A stretch of DNA of 64,000 bases. Source: Paraburkholderia sp. ZP32-5 (lineage in GTDB: Bacteria; Pseudomonadota; Gammaproteobacteria; Burkholderiales; Burkholderiaceae). The notes beneath the pieces were generated by a model, which was not told the origin of the DNA, ran no database searches, and saw nothing but the letters and a program-made list of their open reading frames with translations. The stretch covers positions 124,001 through 188,000 of the forward strand of contig NZ_JAJEJP010000002.1 of NCBI RefSeq assembly GCF_021390495.1. The letters are read 5' to 3'. Positions 1 to 8,201 of the stretch are shown piece by piece; position 1 is the first letter of the stretch; each line of letters starts with the position of its first letter. Position numbers and translations under genes: made by a program.

Positions 1-166
1 CGAGCGCGGTGCCCGATGCAACCGTGCCGCTCACCGAGTTCGGGCTCGGCGGCGGCGCGGGGGTCGACTCGGTGCCGGAACCGCCACCGCTGCCGCATCC
101 GCCGAGTTGAAAGAAGACGAAGGTGATGGCGGTTGCGATACCGGTGCGCACGATCGATCGATGCAT
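1..166 (-). CDS. Lipoprotein N-terminus (partial, runs off left edge)
   Basis: Reading leftward from ATG at 166, the protein starts with a basic stretch (MHRSIVRTG), a hydrophobic core and LGGC, which fits a lipobox with the lipidated Cys at about residue 24. A Gly/Ser run and a Pro-rich linker follow, then SVSGTVASGTAL, which resembles the first strand of a beta-sandwich or carboxypeptidase-regulatory-like repeat common in Burkholderia lipoproteins. A GGGGAA ribosome site lies just upstream of the ATG. About 55 codons are visible. It is probably an envelope lipoprotein; the function is not determinable. Confidence 0.65.
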   Translation of the reverse strand, partial: MHRSIVRTGIATAITFVFFQLGGCGSGGGSGTESTPAPPPSPNSVSGTVASGTAL

Positions 167-631
167 GAAATTCCCCGCTGCTCGGACTATTTGAGTTGTT
201 GCCGGTGCGACCGATGAGGCCGCCGTGGTCCCGCGCTGAAACGGCTGTTCAAGCGCGGGCTCGAATGGATTTCGGAGAATACTTCAAAGCGGCGCTGGTG
301 TGTCGCGTGCCGGCGTGAAGATGCGTGGCACGTCGCTTTTACGAGTGTCCGTAGCGGAAATGTCCGCGGATGCCGGCCGGAATGCGCCGGGCCGTCTCGC
401 GAACGCACTACGAAGCGCGGGCCTGCGTTGCGGGCCTACCAGCCTGGCGGTTTGCCGCTGTCATGCCCTGTTGCTAGACTGGTTGCGCCTCTTTCCAACG
501 ATGCTCATTAGCAGCCGGGTTGGCCAGCGAATGCCGGCGCGCGCGGCGACGATCCCGCCCAATCACCCGGAAGCGAACCACAAGCGAACCACAAACGCAT
601 CGCAAACCAACCCGACCCAATCGGAGACGCC
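167..631. other. Intergenic region without a convincing gene
   Basis: The stretch separates a leftward lipoprotein from the rightward DGPF/sigma-factor module, so it should hold divergent promoters. Short open frames on both strands have no family resemblance, and several overlap genuine coding DNA. Nothing else is supported. Confidence 0.5.
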
Positions 632-985
632 ATGTCCTACATGCTGCTCATCGTCGAACCCCCGAATCAACGCGCCGAGCGTGGCGAAGCCGCGGGCCGC
701 GAAGTCTATGGCCAGATGCTGGAATTCGCCGCCGGCCTGAAGGAGCGCGGCAAACTGCTCGCGGCCGAATCGCTGACCGCGCAAAAGGATGCGGTACGCG
801 TCGAAGTCCGCAATGGTCAGCCGAAGCTCGTCGACGGTCCGTTCGCCGAGGCGAAAGAGATGATCGGCGGCTTCTTTCTGTTGAACTGTGACACGCGTGA
901 AGAGGCGCTGGAGATCGCGCAGGCCTGCCCGGCGGCGGCGTGGTGCACGGTCGAGGTGCGCAAGCTCGGGCCGTGTTTCATGTAG
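632..985 (+). CDS. YCII/DGPF-domain protein 1
   Basis: A 117-residue protein of the YCII-related (DGPF) family: a small ferredoxin-like fold with the family signature DGPFAEAKE at residues 68-76. The start MSYMLLIVEPP is typical. These proteins have no proven reaction, but they are genomic partners of ECF42-type sigma factors. Here it is the first of two DGPF proteins upstream of a VOC protein and such a sigma factor, all on the same strand. A 179-base gap separates it from the second copy, so it may have its own promoter. Family is certain, biochemical role unknown. Confidence 0.85.
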   Translation: MSYMLLIVEPPNQRAERGEAAGREVYGQMLEFAAGLKERGKLLAAESLTAQKDAVRVEVRNGQPKLVDGPFAEAKEMIGGFFLLNCDTREEALEIAQACPAAAWCTVEVRKLGPCFM

Positions 986-1043
986 TCGCATTTAAAGGCC
1001 CGGGAGGCTTTTGCTCAGTACTTTCCCTGGGCGTTGCCGCGCG

Positions 1044-1070
1044 TGTCGATCGGACCGCGCATCGCTCGTC
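1044..1070 (+). promoter_or_regulatory. Candidate ECF42-type promoter
   Basis: TGTCGA at 1044-1049 is followed after 17 bases by CGTC at 1067-1070, about 95 bases before the second DGPF gene. Work on ECF42 sigma factors described a TGTCGA -35 element with a short CGAC/CGTC-like -10, so this could be an autoregulated promoter for the downstream DGPF-VOC-sigma genes. In GC-rich DNA such short words occur by chance, so the call is tentative. Confidence 0.35.
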
Positions 1071-1164
1071 GTGTGAATGAGGAGCGCGCCGGCACCGCGC
1101 GTTCCGCGATCGATTCACCTGCATCCACCGGCAACAACCCACATACAACGACGGAGCAACGACC

Positions 1165-1578
1165 ATGCGATTCATGATCATCGTCAAGGCCACGGCCACG
1201 AGCGAAGCCGGCGAGATGCCGGAAACATCGCTGATCGCCGCGATGAGCGCGTACCACGAAGAACTCGCCAAAGCCGGCGTGCTGCTCGACGCCAACGGCT
1301 TGCAGCCGACCTCGAAAGGCTGGCGCGTGCGCTACAGCGGCGGCAAGCGGACCATCGTCGACGGCCCGTTCGCGGAAACCAAGGAACTGATCGCCGGCTA
1401 TACGCTGATCCAGGTGCGCTCGCGCGACGAAGCGATGGAATGGGCGCGGCGTTTCCCCGCGCCGTTCGGCGAGAACGCCGACGGCGAGATCGAGGTCCGC
1501 CAGTTGTTCGAACTCGACGACTTCGAGCCGAGCCCTGAAATCGAACGTTTCCGCCAGGTCCAGCAAGGTCGTCACTGA
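1165..1578 (+). CDS. YCII/DGPF-domain protein 2
   Basis: A 137-residue member of the same YCII/DGPF family, with the signature DGPFAETKE at residues 66-74 and a start (MRFMIIVKAT) typical of the group. It is clearly divergent from the neighbouring copy rather than a recent duplicate. It lies 38 bases ahead of the VOC gene, probably in one transcript with it and the sigma factor. By association with ECF42 sigma factors, a role in signalling or in a regulon target function is likely; no enzyme activity can be assigned. Confidence 0.87.
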   Translation: MRFMIIVKATATSEAGEMPETSLIAAMSAYHEELAKAGVLLDANGLQPTSKGWRVRYSGGKRTIVDGPFAETKELIAGYTLIQVRSRDEAMEWARRFPAPFGENADGEIEVRQLFELDDFEPSPEIERFRQVQQGRH

Positions 1579-1616
1579 ACCGCGCCAGCAACCCACGTCA
1601 ATTACCGGACGCCATC

Positions 1617-2039
1617 ATGCACAAACAGATCTACGTCAATCTCGCGGTCGACAACGTCGAACGCTCGAAGGCCTTTTTTACCGCGCTCGGCTTTAGCGTC
1701 GAACCGCGCTTCAGCAACGACCAGGCGGTGTCGCTGATCCTCGGCGAAAACATCTACGCGATGCTGCTCGTCAAGGACATGTTCAAGGGCTTCACGCCGA
1801 AGCCGCTCGCCAACGCGAAGGAGAGCACCGAAGTGCTGGTGTGCCTGTCGTGCGACAGCCGCGCGGAAGTGGACGCGCTGGTCGCGAAGGCCCTCGCCGC
1901 CGGTGGCAGCGCGCCGCGCCCGCCGCAGGATCACGGCTTCATGTACGGGCACGCATTCGAGGACCTCGACGGCCATATCTGGGAACTCGCGTACATGGAA
2001 CCGGGCGCGGACCCGAGCGCGCAGTCGGCAGCCAATTAA
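1617..2039 (+). CDS. VOC family (glyoxalase/bleomycin-resistance fold) protein
   Basis: A 140-residue VOC-superfamily protein. It begins with a beta strand and helix of the glyoxalase type (KQIYVNLAVDNVERSKAFF), and near the C-terminus has the common EDLDGHIWEL segment whose acidic residue usually contributes to the metal site. Members include glyoxalases, extradiol-like enzymes and PhnB-like proteins; the substrate cannot be inferred. The sigma gene begins 9 bases after its stop, so the two are almost certainly co-transcribed. Confidence 0.82.
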   Translation: MHKQIYVNLAVDNVERSKAFFTALGFSVEPRFSNDQAVSLILGENIYAMLLVKDMFKGFTPKPLANAKESTEVLVCLSCDSRAEVDALVAKALAAGGSAPRPPQDHGFMYGHAFEDLDGHIWELAYMEPGADPSAQSAAN

Positions 2040-2048
2040 GGTCAGCTC

Positions 2049-3323
2049 GTGACAACGCAGGCCACCCATCGTGCGATCGAGGCTGTCTGGCGGATCGAGT
2101 CCGCGAAGGTCATCGCTCACGTCGCGCGGATCGTGCGCGATGTCGGGCTCGCGGAAGAGCTCGCGCAGGACGCGCTGGTGGCCGCGCTCGAACATTGGCC
2201 CGACGCCGGCGTGCCCGATAACCCCGGAGCATGGCTGATGACGACCGCGAAAAACCGCGCGCTCGACCGGCTGCGCCAGGAAGCGCTGCATGCGCGCAAG
2301 CGCGAGGAACTCGGCCACGATCTCGACGCGATCGAAGCGCACGTAGTGCCGGATTTCGTCGATACGCTCGATGCCGCGCGTGCCGACGATATCGGCGACG
2401 ATCTGCTGCGGTTGATCTTTACCGCGTGCCATCCGGTGCTGTCGACCGATGCGCGCGTCGCGCTGACGCTGCGTCTGCTGGGCGGCCTCACGACCGATGA
2501 AATCGCCCGCGCGTTTCTGGTGCCGGAGCCGACCATCGCGCAGCGGATCGTGCGCGCAAAACGCACGCTGTCGGCGGCGCGCGTGCCGTTCGAGGTGCCG
2601 CAAGCGGACGCGCGCGCGCCGCGCCTCGCGTCGGTGCTGCAGGTGATTTACTTGATTTTCAACGAAGGTTATTCGGCGACGGCCGGCGACGACTGGATGC
2701 GCCCCACGCTGTGCGAGGAAGCGCTGCGGCTCGGGCGCGTGCTCGGCGGACTCGTGCCCGGCGAGAGCGAAGTGCTCGGCCTCGTCGCGCTGATGGAGAT
2801 TCAGGCGTCGCGCACGCACGCGCGCATCGACGCGCAGGGGCGCCCCGTGCTGTTGCTCGATCAGGATCGCAGCCGTTGGGATCCGCTGCTGATTCGCCGT
2901 GGGCTGGCTGCGTTGCAGAGCGCGCATGCGCTCGGCGGCGCGAGCGGGCCGTACGCGTTGCAGGCCGCGCTCGCCGCCTGTCATGCGCGTGCCCATCGCG
3001 CCGAGGATACCGACTGGGCGCAGATCGTCGCGCTATACGATGCGCTCGCGCAGGTCGCGCCGTCGCCGGTGGTCGAGTTGAACCGCGCGGTCGCGGTCGG
3101 CATGGCGTTCGGGCCGGCGGCCGCTCTCGAAATCGTCGATGAACTTGCCGCGGATGCGGCGCTCGCGAATTATCACTGGCTGCCGAGTGTGCGCGGCGAT
3201 CTGCTGGTCAAGCTCGGGCGCATCGATGAAGCGCGCGCCGAGTTCGAGCGTGCCGCGGCGATGACGCGCAATACGCGCGAGCGGGTGTTGCTGCTGGAGC
3301 GTGCGCGCGGGCTTGCGCATTGA
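2049..3323 (+). CDS. ECF42-type RNA polymerase sigma factor with long C-terminal extension
   Basis: A 424-residue sigma-70-family protein from a GTG start nine bases after the VOC stop. Region 2 lies at about residues 15-85 (RIVRDVGLAEELAQDALVAA, then a PGAWLMTTAKNRALD segment) and region 4 at about 120-175 (LRLLGGLTTDEIARAF). The remaining ~250 residues form a helical, TPR-like C-terminal domain including YLIFNEGYSA and VELNRAVAV motifs, characteristic of ECF42 proteins, which lack a classical anti-sigma partner. Linkage to two DGPF proteins is the diagnostic context. It probably controls its own cluster; the triggering signal is unknown. Confidence 0.9.
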   Translation: MTTQATHRAIEAVWRIESAKVIAHVARIVRDVGLAEELAQDALVAALEHWPDAGVPDNPGAWLMTTAKNRALDRLRQEALHARKREELGHDLDAIEAHVVPDFVDTLDAARADDIGDDLLRLIFTACHPVLSTDARVALTLRLLGGLTTDEIARAFLVPEPTIAQRIVRAKRTLSAARVPFEVPQADARAPRLASVLQVIYLIFNEGYSATAGDDWMRPTLCEEALRLGRVLGGLVPGESEVLGLVALMEIQASRTHARIDAQGRPVLLLDQDRSRWDPLLIRRGLAALQSAHALGGASGPYALQAALAACHARAHRAEDTDWAQIVALYDALAQVAPSPVVELNRAVAVGMAFGPAAALEIVDELAADAALANYHWLPSVRGDLLVKLGRIDEARAEFERAAAMTRNTRERVLLLERARGLAH

Positions 3324-3328
3324 GCGCC

Positions 3329-3946
3329 TTAGCGAATCAACTGCCGCACGCCCAACGCGACGATCAATCCGCCGCATACCCGATCGACCCACGTCTTACC
3401 GCTCCGGTATGCCGCCGCGATCCGCGCATGCGACAACGCCAGCGCAACGAAGCCATACCAGCTGCTGGCGACGACGAACACCATGCCGAGCATCGCCGCA
3501 AACGTGCCGGTGCTCACATGCGCGGGCGCCGCCGACGAGAACACCGCGGCAAAAAACGCCATCGATTTCGGATTCGCGATGTTGGTCGCGAAGCCCTGCG
3601 TGAACGCCTGACGAAAGCCGCCCGACGGCGCTTTGGCGAGCACCATCTGCCGCGCCGCCGACGCGTTGAAGATCAAGCGTCCGCCAAACCACAGCAGATA
3701 GCACGCCCCCACGATCCTGACCACGAGCGCGAGCCAGGGAAACGCGGCGAACACGATGCCGACGCCGAGAATCGCGCAGCTTGCCCAGAACAGATTGACG
3801 AGCACGATGCCGGCGACCATCGCCAGCGCTTCGATGCGCGTCGCCGACGCGGCCTTGTGCGCGACCGCCACGAAGTTCGGGCCGGGGCTCACGACGCCCG
3901 CGATATAGACGGAGAAAACGCCGAGAACGGCGGAGCCATCGATCAC
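3329..3946 (-). CDS. LysE/RhtB family amino-acid exporter
   Basis: A ~205-residue inner-membrane protein with six hydrophobic segments. The N-terminal VVSPGPNF is the typical SPGP-N signature of the LysE/RhtB superfamily, which exports amino acids such as lysine, threonine or homoserine lactone. I chose GTG at 3946 because AAGGAG lies seven bases upstream; a longer form from 3973 has no such site. The gene is convergent with the sigma factor, only 5 bases apart. The exported substrate is not predictable. Confidence 0.88.
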   Translation of the reverse strand: MIDGSAVLGVFSVYIAGVVSPGPNFVAVAHKAASATRIEALAMVAGIVLVNLFWASCAILGVGIVFAAFPWLALVVRIVGACYLLWFGGRLIFNASAARQMVLAKAPSGGFRQAFTQGFATNIANPKSMAFFAAVFSSAAPAHVSTGTFAAMLGMVFVVASSWYGFVALALSHARIAAAYRSGKTWVDRVCGGLIVALGVRQLIR

Positions 3947-4034
3947 AACACACTCCTTGGCTGGAAACGGCAAATACGGGGAAAACAGCGGAAGTGCGGA
4001 AAGCGGAGCAAGCGCGAGGCGAACAGCGCCGCGC

Positions 4035-4622
4035 TCATAGCCCGAAAAACGCCGCGCCCGCGGTCAGCACGCCACCCGTCGCGACCACGTAGGCCAGATT
4101 GCGCAGCCAGTTCTTGCGCGTGAGCAGCGTGATCGCACACAGCGCAATCGCCACCTGAATCAGCAGCGTCGCCTGGGCCCAGCGATGGTGACCGTGCAGC
4201 AGTGCTTCGCTGCGCGTGTCTGCGACGACGACCTGCTTCTCGATCGCTTCGGCGTTGGCGCGGATCGGCTCTTTTTCGTGCGTGTATTTTTCGACGTCGG
4301 CGGCGAATTTGGCCTGCGCGGCACTGTTCGGCGGCGCCAGCGCCGCGCCGAGTTCGGCGAGGTTCTGCTTTTCGCCCTTCGCCTGGTAGTAGGCCCACTG
4401 GTTCGCCGCTTCGGTCTTCTTGATCGCGGCTTCGTTCTTGTAGAACAGCGCGAGGTTTTCGCTGTTGCCGCTCTGGTATGCGCACAGCGCGCCGATCGTC
4501 GCGAGGATCGCCGTCATGACCGCCATGCGGCTCGCGAACGGGTCGGCGTCGTGATGCGCGGCGTGACCGGCGTGTTCGACCGCATGATCGTGCGGACCAT
4601 GCACTTCATATTCTTCAGACAT
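4035..4622 (-). CDS. DUF4337 membrane protein
   Basis: A 195-residue protein with a His-rich N-terminus (about residues 8-24), a first membrane segment (ASRMAVMTAILATIGALCAY), a long charged helical middle likely to form a coiled coil, and two C-terminal membrane segments ending in FFGL. This architecture matches DUF4337 proteins of proteobacteria, which have no known function. The His cluster could bind metal, but this is speculation. It is probably a monocistronic leftward gene. Confidence 0.8.
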   Translation of the reverse strand: MSEEYEVHGPHDHAVEHAGHAAHHDADPFASRMAVMTAILATIGALCAYQSGNSENLALFYKNEAAIKKTEAANQWAYYQAKGEKQNLAELGAALAPPNSAAQAKFAADVEKYTHEKEPIRANAEAIEKQVVVADTRSEALLHGHHRWAQATLLIQVAIALCAITLLTRKNWLRNLAYVVATGGVLTAGAAFFGL

Positions 4623-4741
4623 CAGATTCTCCGAGGCGATGCTTTCTTGTCGTCACCGGGCGCGGCGGGAGCCCGGCGGGCCTCAATCTTAACGTGTCGC
4701 GCGCGGCGGCAGGCCGCGTGAGTCGTGATTCGGCGGGCGCT

Positions 4742-4918
4742 TCAATGCACGCCCGACGCGAGCCATGCGCGCAGGAGCGGAATCAGTTGCTCGCCGCCGA
4801 CCATGCCGAGCAGCCCGACGAGCGCGACCGTCGGCGGCGCGGGCGATTTCACGTTCATCACGCTATACAGCAGCCCGACCAGCGCACCGGCGGCGAGCGA
4901 GAGCACATACGCTTTCAT
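4742..4918 (-). CDS. XapX domain membrane protein
   Basis: A 58-residue small membrane protein read leftward from ATG at 4918. It has two hydrophobic helices separated by the short conserved segment NVKSPAPPTVALVGLLG, with EQLIPL following, matching the XapX domain family. The family is often next to membrane or oxidoreductase genes and has no proven role. A run of purines (GGTACAAC) precedes the start, with a moderate ribosome site. Confidence 0.85.
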   Translation of the reverse strand: MKAYVLSLAAGALVGLLYSVMNVKSPAPPTVALVGLLGMVGGEQLIPLLRAWLASGVH

Positions 4919-4952
4919 GTTCGTTGTACCTGTGGGAAGGGGGCGGTGACGG

Positions 4953-5921
4953 TTAATCCATGCGAATCACGACGCGTCCGCGCGTGCCCGCGGCCACCGC
5001 GTCGTAGGCTTCGCGCGCGCGGGCCAGCGGAAATTCCTGCGCGATCGCCGGTGCGCTCAGCTTGCCGCTCTCGAAGCCATCGACGAGCGCCGTCATCAGC
5101 GGCGCCGATTCAGCCACGCCGAGCTTCGCGCTGTCGACGCCGAGCAATTGGGTCTCGTTGTGATAGAAGTCGATCAGATCGAATTCGACACGGCGTTTGC
5201 CGGTGCCGCTGATTTCGAGCACGCGGCCGCGCCGTTTCGCGACGCTCAACGCGGTCTCGAACGCGACGCCGCCGACCGTGTCGTAGACGACTTCCGCGCC
5301 CGCGCCATCGGTCAGCTCGCGCAGCCGTTCGCTCGCGTGTTCGTCGAACGGCACGTAGTCGTCGATCAGGCGGCCTGCGGGCGTGGCCGGATCGAGCGGG
5401 CGGCGGTCCAATGCGATCACGCGCGCGCCGCGCGCCTTCGCGATCTGCACGATCGCGCCGCCCACGCCGCCCCCCGCGCCGAGCACCGCGATCGTTTCGC
5501 CCGCGCGCAACTGTGCGTATTCGACGGTGCCGAGCCATGCGACCACGAAGTTCACGCCGATCGCCGATGCCGCCGCGTGACTCAATGCGGCGGGTTTGCG
5601 CGACAGCGCCGCGAGCGGGAGCTGGATGTATTCGGCGTGCGTGCCGTCGCGCGTGAAGCCGATGTCGCCGCCGGTGCCCCACACCTCGGCGTCGAGCCAT
5701 TCGCGCGGGCCGTCCGTGACGACGCCGCTGAAGTCGCGGCCCGGCGTGCGCGGCAGTACCGTGTGCGCGAAATGGCCAGCGACGTTTTTCACGTCGCTCG
5801 GGTTGACCGAGGCCGCCATCACGCGCACCACTGCGTGGCCGGCATCGGCTTGCGGGGTCGGCAGGTCGACGTATTCGAGCACGTCGGGTGCGCCGAAGGA
5901 TTTGAACTGGATCGCTTTCAT
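4953..5921 (-). CDS. NAD(P)H:quinone oxidoreductase-like zinc-independent alcohol dehydrogenase (MDR)
   Basis: A 322-residue medium-chain dehydrogenase/reductase. The N-terminal GroES-like domain (MKAIQFKSFGAPDVLEY, ASVNPSDVKN, PGRDFSGVV) is followed by a Rossmann domain with VLGAGGGVGGAIVQIAKARG at about residues 143-162, the NADP-binding loop of quinone oxidoreductase-type MDRs. The usual catalytic-zinc ligands are absent, as in QOR/zeta-crystallin enzymes. It probably reduces quinones or enones with NADPH. The XapX gene follows 34 bases downstream and may share its transcript. Confidence 0.87.
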   Translation of the reverse strand: MKAIQFKSFGAPDVLEYVDLPTPQADAGHAVVRVMAASVNPSDVKNVAGHFAHTVLPRTPGRDFSGVVTDGPREWLDAEVWGTGGDIGFTRDGTHAEYIQLPLAALSRKPAALSHAAASAIGVNFVVAWLGTVEYAQLRAGETIAVLGAGGGVGGAIVQIAKARGARVIALDRRPLDPATPAGRLIDDYVPFDEHASERLRELTDGAGAEVVYDTVGGVAFETALSVAKRRGRVLEISGTGKRRVEFDLIDFYHNETQLLGVDSAKLGVAESAPLMTALVDGFESGKLSAPAIAQEFPLARAREAYDAVAAGTRGRVVIRMD

Positions 5922-6100
5922 CGTGGGTCGCTCCTAGGGTAGGTAGGCCGCGTCGTATGCGGATGGAGCTAAGTCTAGGTGACGGACGAGAGCGAGTCAG
6001 GACAAGGACTTTCGAATTTCGGACAACGGGGAGCGGGACTGGGGTACGGCGGTGCCGACGCTTTGGCGAAGCGGGAACGCGGAGGGTCCTGGCGAGGTGA

Positions 6101-6943
6101 TCAGGCTTTGGGCCGGTCTTGGTCGACATCCGCATGCGCCGCGGTGTGGGCGTTTCGTTCATCCACCAGCGTCCGGCGCGGATCGAATGCGCTCGGCGGC
6201 GCGCCCAGTTCGCGCCGGAACATGTCGCTGAAGCTGCTCGGCTGGAAGCCGAGCGCGCGGGCGATGCTGCTCACCGGCCGCCCTTCGGCGAGGCCCGATA
6301 CCGCGACTGCGAGTTGCACCTGACGCCGCCACTCCGCAAAACCGACACCGAGTTCGCGCATGAAGAGCCGCGCGAGCGTGCGTACGCTCGCGCCGACCGA
6401 TGCCGCGTGCTGCTCGAAGCCGATTGCGTTGGTCGGGTTGTCGATCACCGCGCGGCACAGCGCTTCGAGCCGCCGGTCCGATGCGCCGGGCAGCGCGATG
6501 CGTAACGACGAGCGCGGCGCACGCGCGAGTTCCAGCATCGCCAGACGATAGGCGGCGTCGAGATAGGTCGGGTCGCGCGCGTCGGCGCGCTCGTGTTCGG
6601 CAATCGACGCGATCAGCTCGCGCAGCAGCCGGTTCACCTCGAACACGTCGCTGCGAGGGCTCAGATGGCCGACGTTGCGCGCGTGCAGATAGAGGTTGCG
6701 CATCTCGACGTCGCTCATCATGTGGATCGAATGCGGCGTGCCGGCTGGCAGCCAGACGGCGCGCTGCGGCGGTACGACCAGTGCCTCGCGGCCGACCTCG
6801 ACCCACATCACGCCGGAGACCGCGTACAGCACCTGCGCCCACGCATGCGAGTGCGGATCGATGCGCAGCCCGCGCGGATAGTGCCGCGCGAGGGAGCGGG
6901 CGTTCGCGTCATCGTCGAGTTTGGGTGGGCGGGCTTGGGGCAC
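6101..6943 (-). CDS. AraC family regulator with cupin sensor domain
   Basis: About 280 residues. An N-terminal cupin (HSHAWAQVLYAVSG, then VVPPQRAVWLPAGTPHSI) is followed by a C-terminal double helix-turn-helix of the AraC/XylS type (SVRTLARLFMRELG; SSIARALGFQPSSFSDMFRRELG). I placed the start at GTG 6943, just before the cupin, because longer readings run back through the 3' end of the AEC carrier gene in another frame and lack protein-like composition. No strong ribosome site marks this start, so it is uncertain. It lies downstream of the AEC carrier on the same strand. Confidence 0.82.
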   Translation of the reverse strand: MPQARPPKLDDDANARSLARHYPRGLRIDPHSHAWAQVLYAVSGVMWVEVGREALVVPPQRAVWLPAGTPHSIHMMSDVEMRNLYLHARNVGHLSPRSDVFEVNRLLRELIASIAEHERADARDPTYLDAAYRLAMLELARAPRSSLRIALPGASDRRLEALCRAVIDNPTNAIGFEQHAASVGASVRTLARLFMRELGVGFAEWRRQVQLAVAVSGLAEGRPVSSIARALGFQPSSFSDMFRRELGAPPSAFDPRRTLVDERNAHTAAHADVDQDRPKA

Positions 6944-7020
6944 GGCGGTCGTTGCGCGGCGCGCATCAGGAGATCGCGGACCTTCGCGGCCCGTGTGCGA
7001 AGGATAACGCGCGCTCGCGG

Positions 7021-7998
7021 CTAGGTGCGATGTCCCATCACCATCAGCAGCAACGATAACGTGAGCACCGAACCGACCGTCGACAGCAAAATCGTCCGCG
7101 ACGTAATGTGCGCCTCGCGATCGTAGAACTCGGCGAGCATGAACGGGCCGGTGCCGGTCGGCAGCGCGGCGAGCACGACCGCCATTTCGACCAGTGCCGG
7201 CGCGAGGCCGAACACGCGCGCGGCGAGCCACCAGGTCAGCGCCGGCTGCCCGATCAGCTTGACGCCGGTCAACAACAGTGAAATGCCGCCCGCGCCGCTC
7301 TCGCTATTTGTAGCGCCCGCGCCCGAGCTCGCTTCGCTGGAGCGCTTTTCCGCGAGGAACAGGCCGAGACTAACGAGCGCGCACGGACTCGCCGCGCCGG
7401 CCAGCAGCTTCAGGAAGGTCTCCGCGCTGGCGGGCAACGTGACGTGCAGGCTCGCGACCGCTACGCCCGCGAGCGGCGACACGATCAACGGATTGCGCGC
7501 GAGCGAGCGCAGCACCTTGAAGCCGAGCTTGTGCGGCGTGCGCTCGGTTTGCAGGCCGATTTCGATCAGCACGATCGCGAGCGCGAACAGCACGCACGCG
7601 ACGAGGATCGTCGCGATCGTCGTCGGCGTCAGGCTCGCCTGCCCAAACGCGATCACGCCGAGCGGAAAGCCGATGTAGCCGGTGTTCGGATACGACGCGG
7701 CGATCGCGTCGACGCTCGCATCGGCGAGGTGCCGGCCGTTGAACAGGCGCAGCGCGAGGATCAGCGTGAACACGGCCGCGCAGGCGATCGAAAACGTCGC
7801 GACGAACGCCGGTTGGTAGAGCTGATGCCAGGTTGCGTGCGCCATCGTATCGAACAGCAGCGCGGGCAGCGCGAGCCACACCACGAAGCGATTGAGTTCG
7901 GAGGCGGCGTTCGGTCCGAGCACGCCGCGCCGGCGGCACGCGAAGCCCGCGAAAATAAGGCCGAAAACGGGAAGCAGGATTTCGAGGGTGGCTAACAT
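7021..7998 (-). CDS. AEC (auxin efflux carrier) family transporter
   Basis: A 325-residue inner-membrane protein of the AEC family, with about ten membrane helices in two inverted five-helix halves. It begins MLATLEILLPVFGLIFAGF and contains the conserved YPNTGYIGFPLG segment. Bacterial members carry malate, malonate or other organic acids. ATG at 7998 begins the first helix; upstream codons are not protein-like. It is divergent from a LysR gene with about 200 bases between them, suggesting LysR control. Confidence 0.88.
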   Translation of the reverse strand: MLATLEILLPVFGLIFAGFACRRRGVLGPNAASELNRFVVWLALPALLFDTMAHATWHQLYQPAFVATFSIACAAVFTLILALRLFNGRHLADASVDAIAASYPNTGYIGFPLGVIAFGQASLTPTTIATILVACVLFALAIVLIEIGLQTERTPHKLGFKVLRSLARNPLIVSPLAGVAVASLHVTLPASAETFLKLLAGAASPCALVSLGLFLAEKRSSEASSGAGATNSESGAGGISLLLTGVKLIGQPALTWWLAARVFGLAPALVEMAVVLAALPTGTGPFMLAEFYDREAHITSRTILLSTVGSVLTLSLLLMVMGHRT

Positions 7999-8201
7999 CG
8001 ATGCAAGCGGTGCGAAAGCGGGGGGCGAAAAAAGTTGCGTGTAACGGGGCGAGCGAAAGCGGCTTATGAAAACACCGAAGAAGGCGCCGAAATGCGGCGA
8101 AACTGCCGAGCCGCCAGCGTAGTGAATTGCGTTGATACAATCCAATACTGTTTAAAGGCTTCAACAATACCTTTTTTGCATCGTTGTTCCACGGAGGCTT
8201 C

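Noticed and set aside
187..408. Leftward 73-codon frame in the first intergenic region
   Set aside because: Arg/His/Ser-rich composition typical of chance frames in GC-rich DNA; no ribosome site or family resemblance.
300..740. Rightward frame overlapping the first DGPF gene
   Set aside because: It overlaps a genuine gene in another frame and has low-complexity Thr/Pro/Arg composition.
4185..4721. Rightward 178-codon frame opposite the DUF4337 gene
   Set aside because: Mirror frame of a real gene; composition dominated by Arg, Val and Phe; no start signal.
6944..7231. N-terminal extension of the AraC gene
   Set aside because: It would overlap the end of the AEC carrier gene by 200 bases and adds an Arg/Ala-rich segment unlike any AraC protein.
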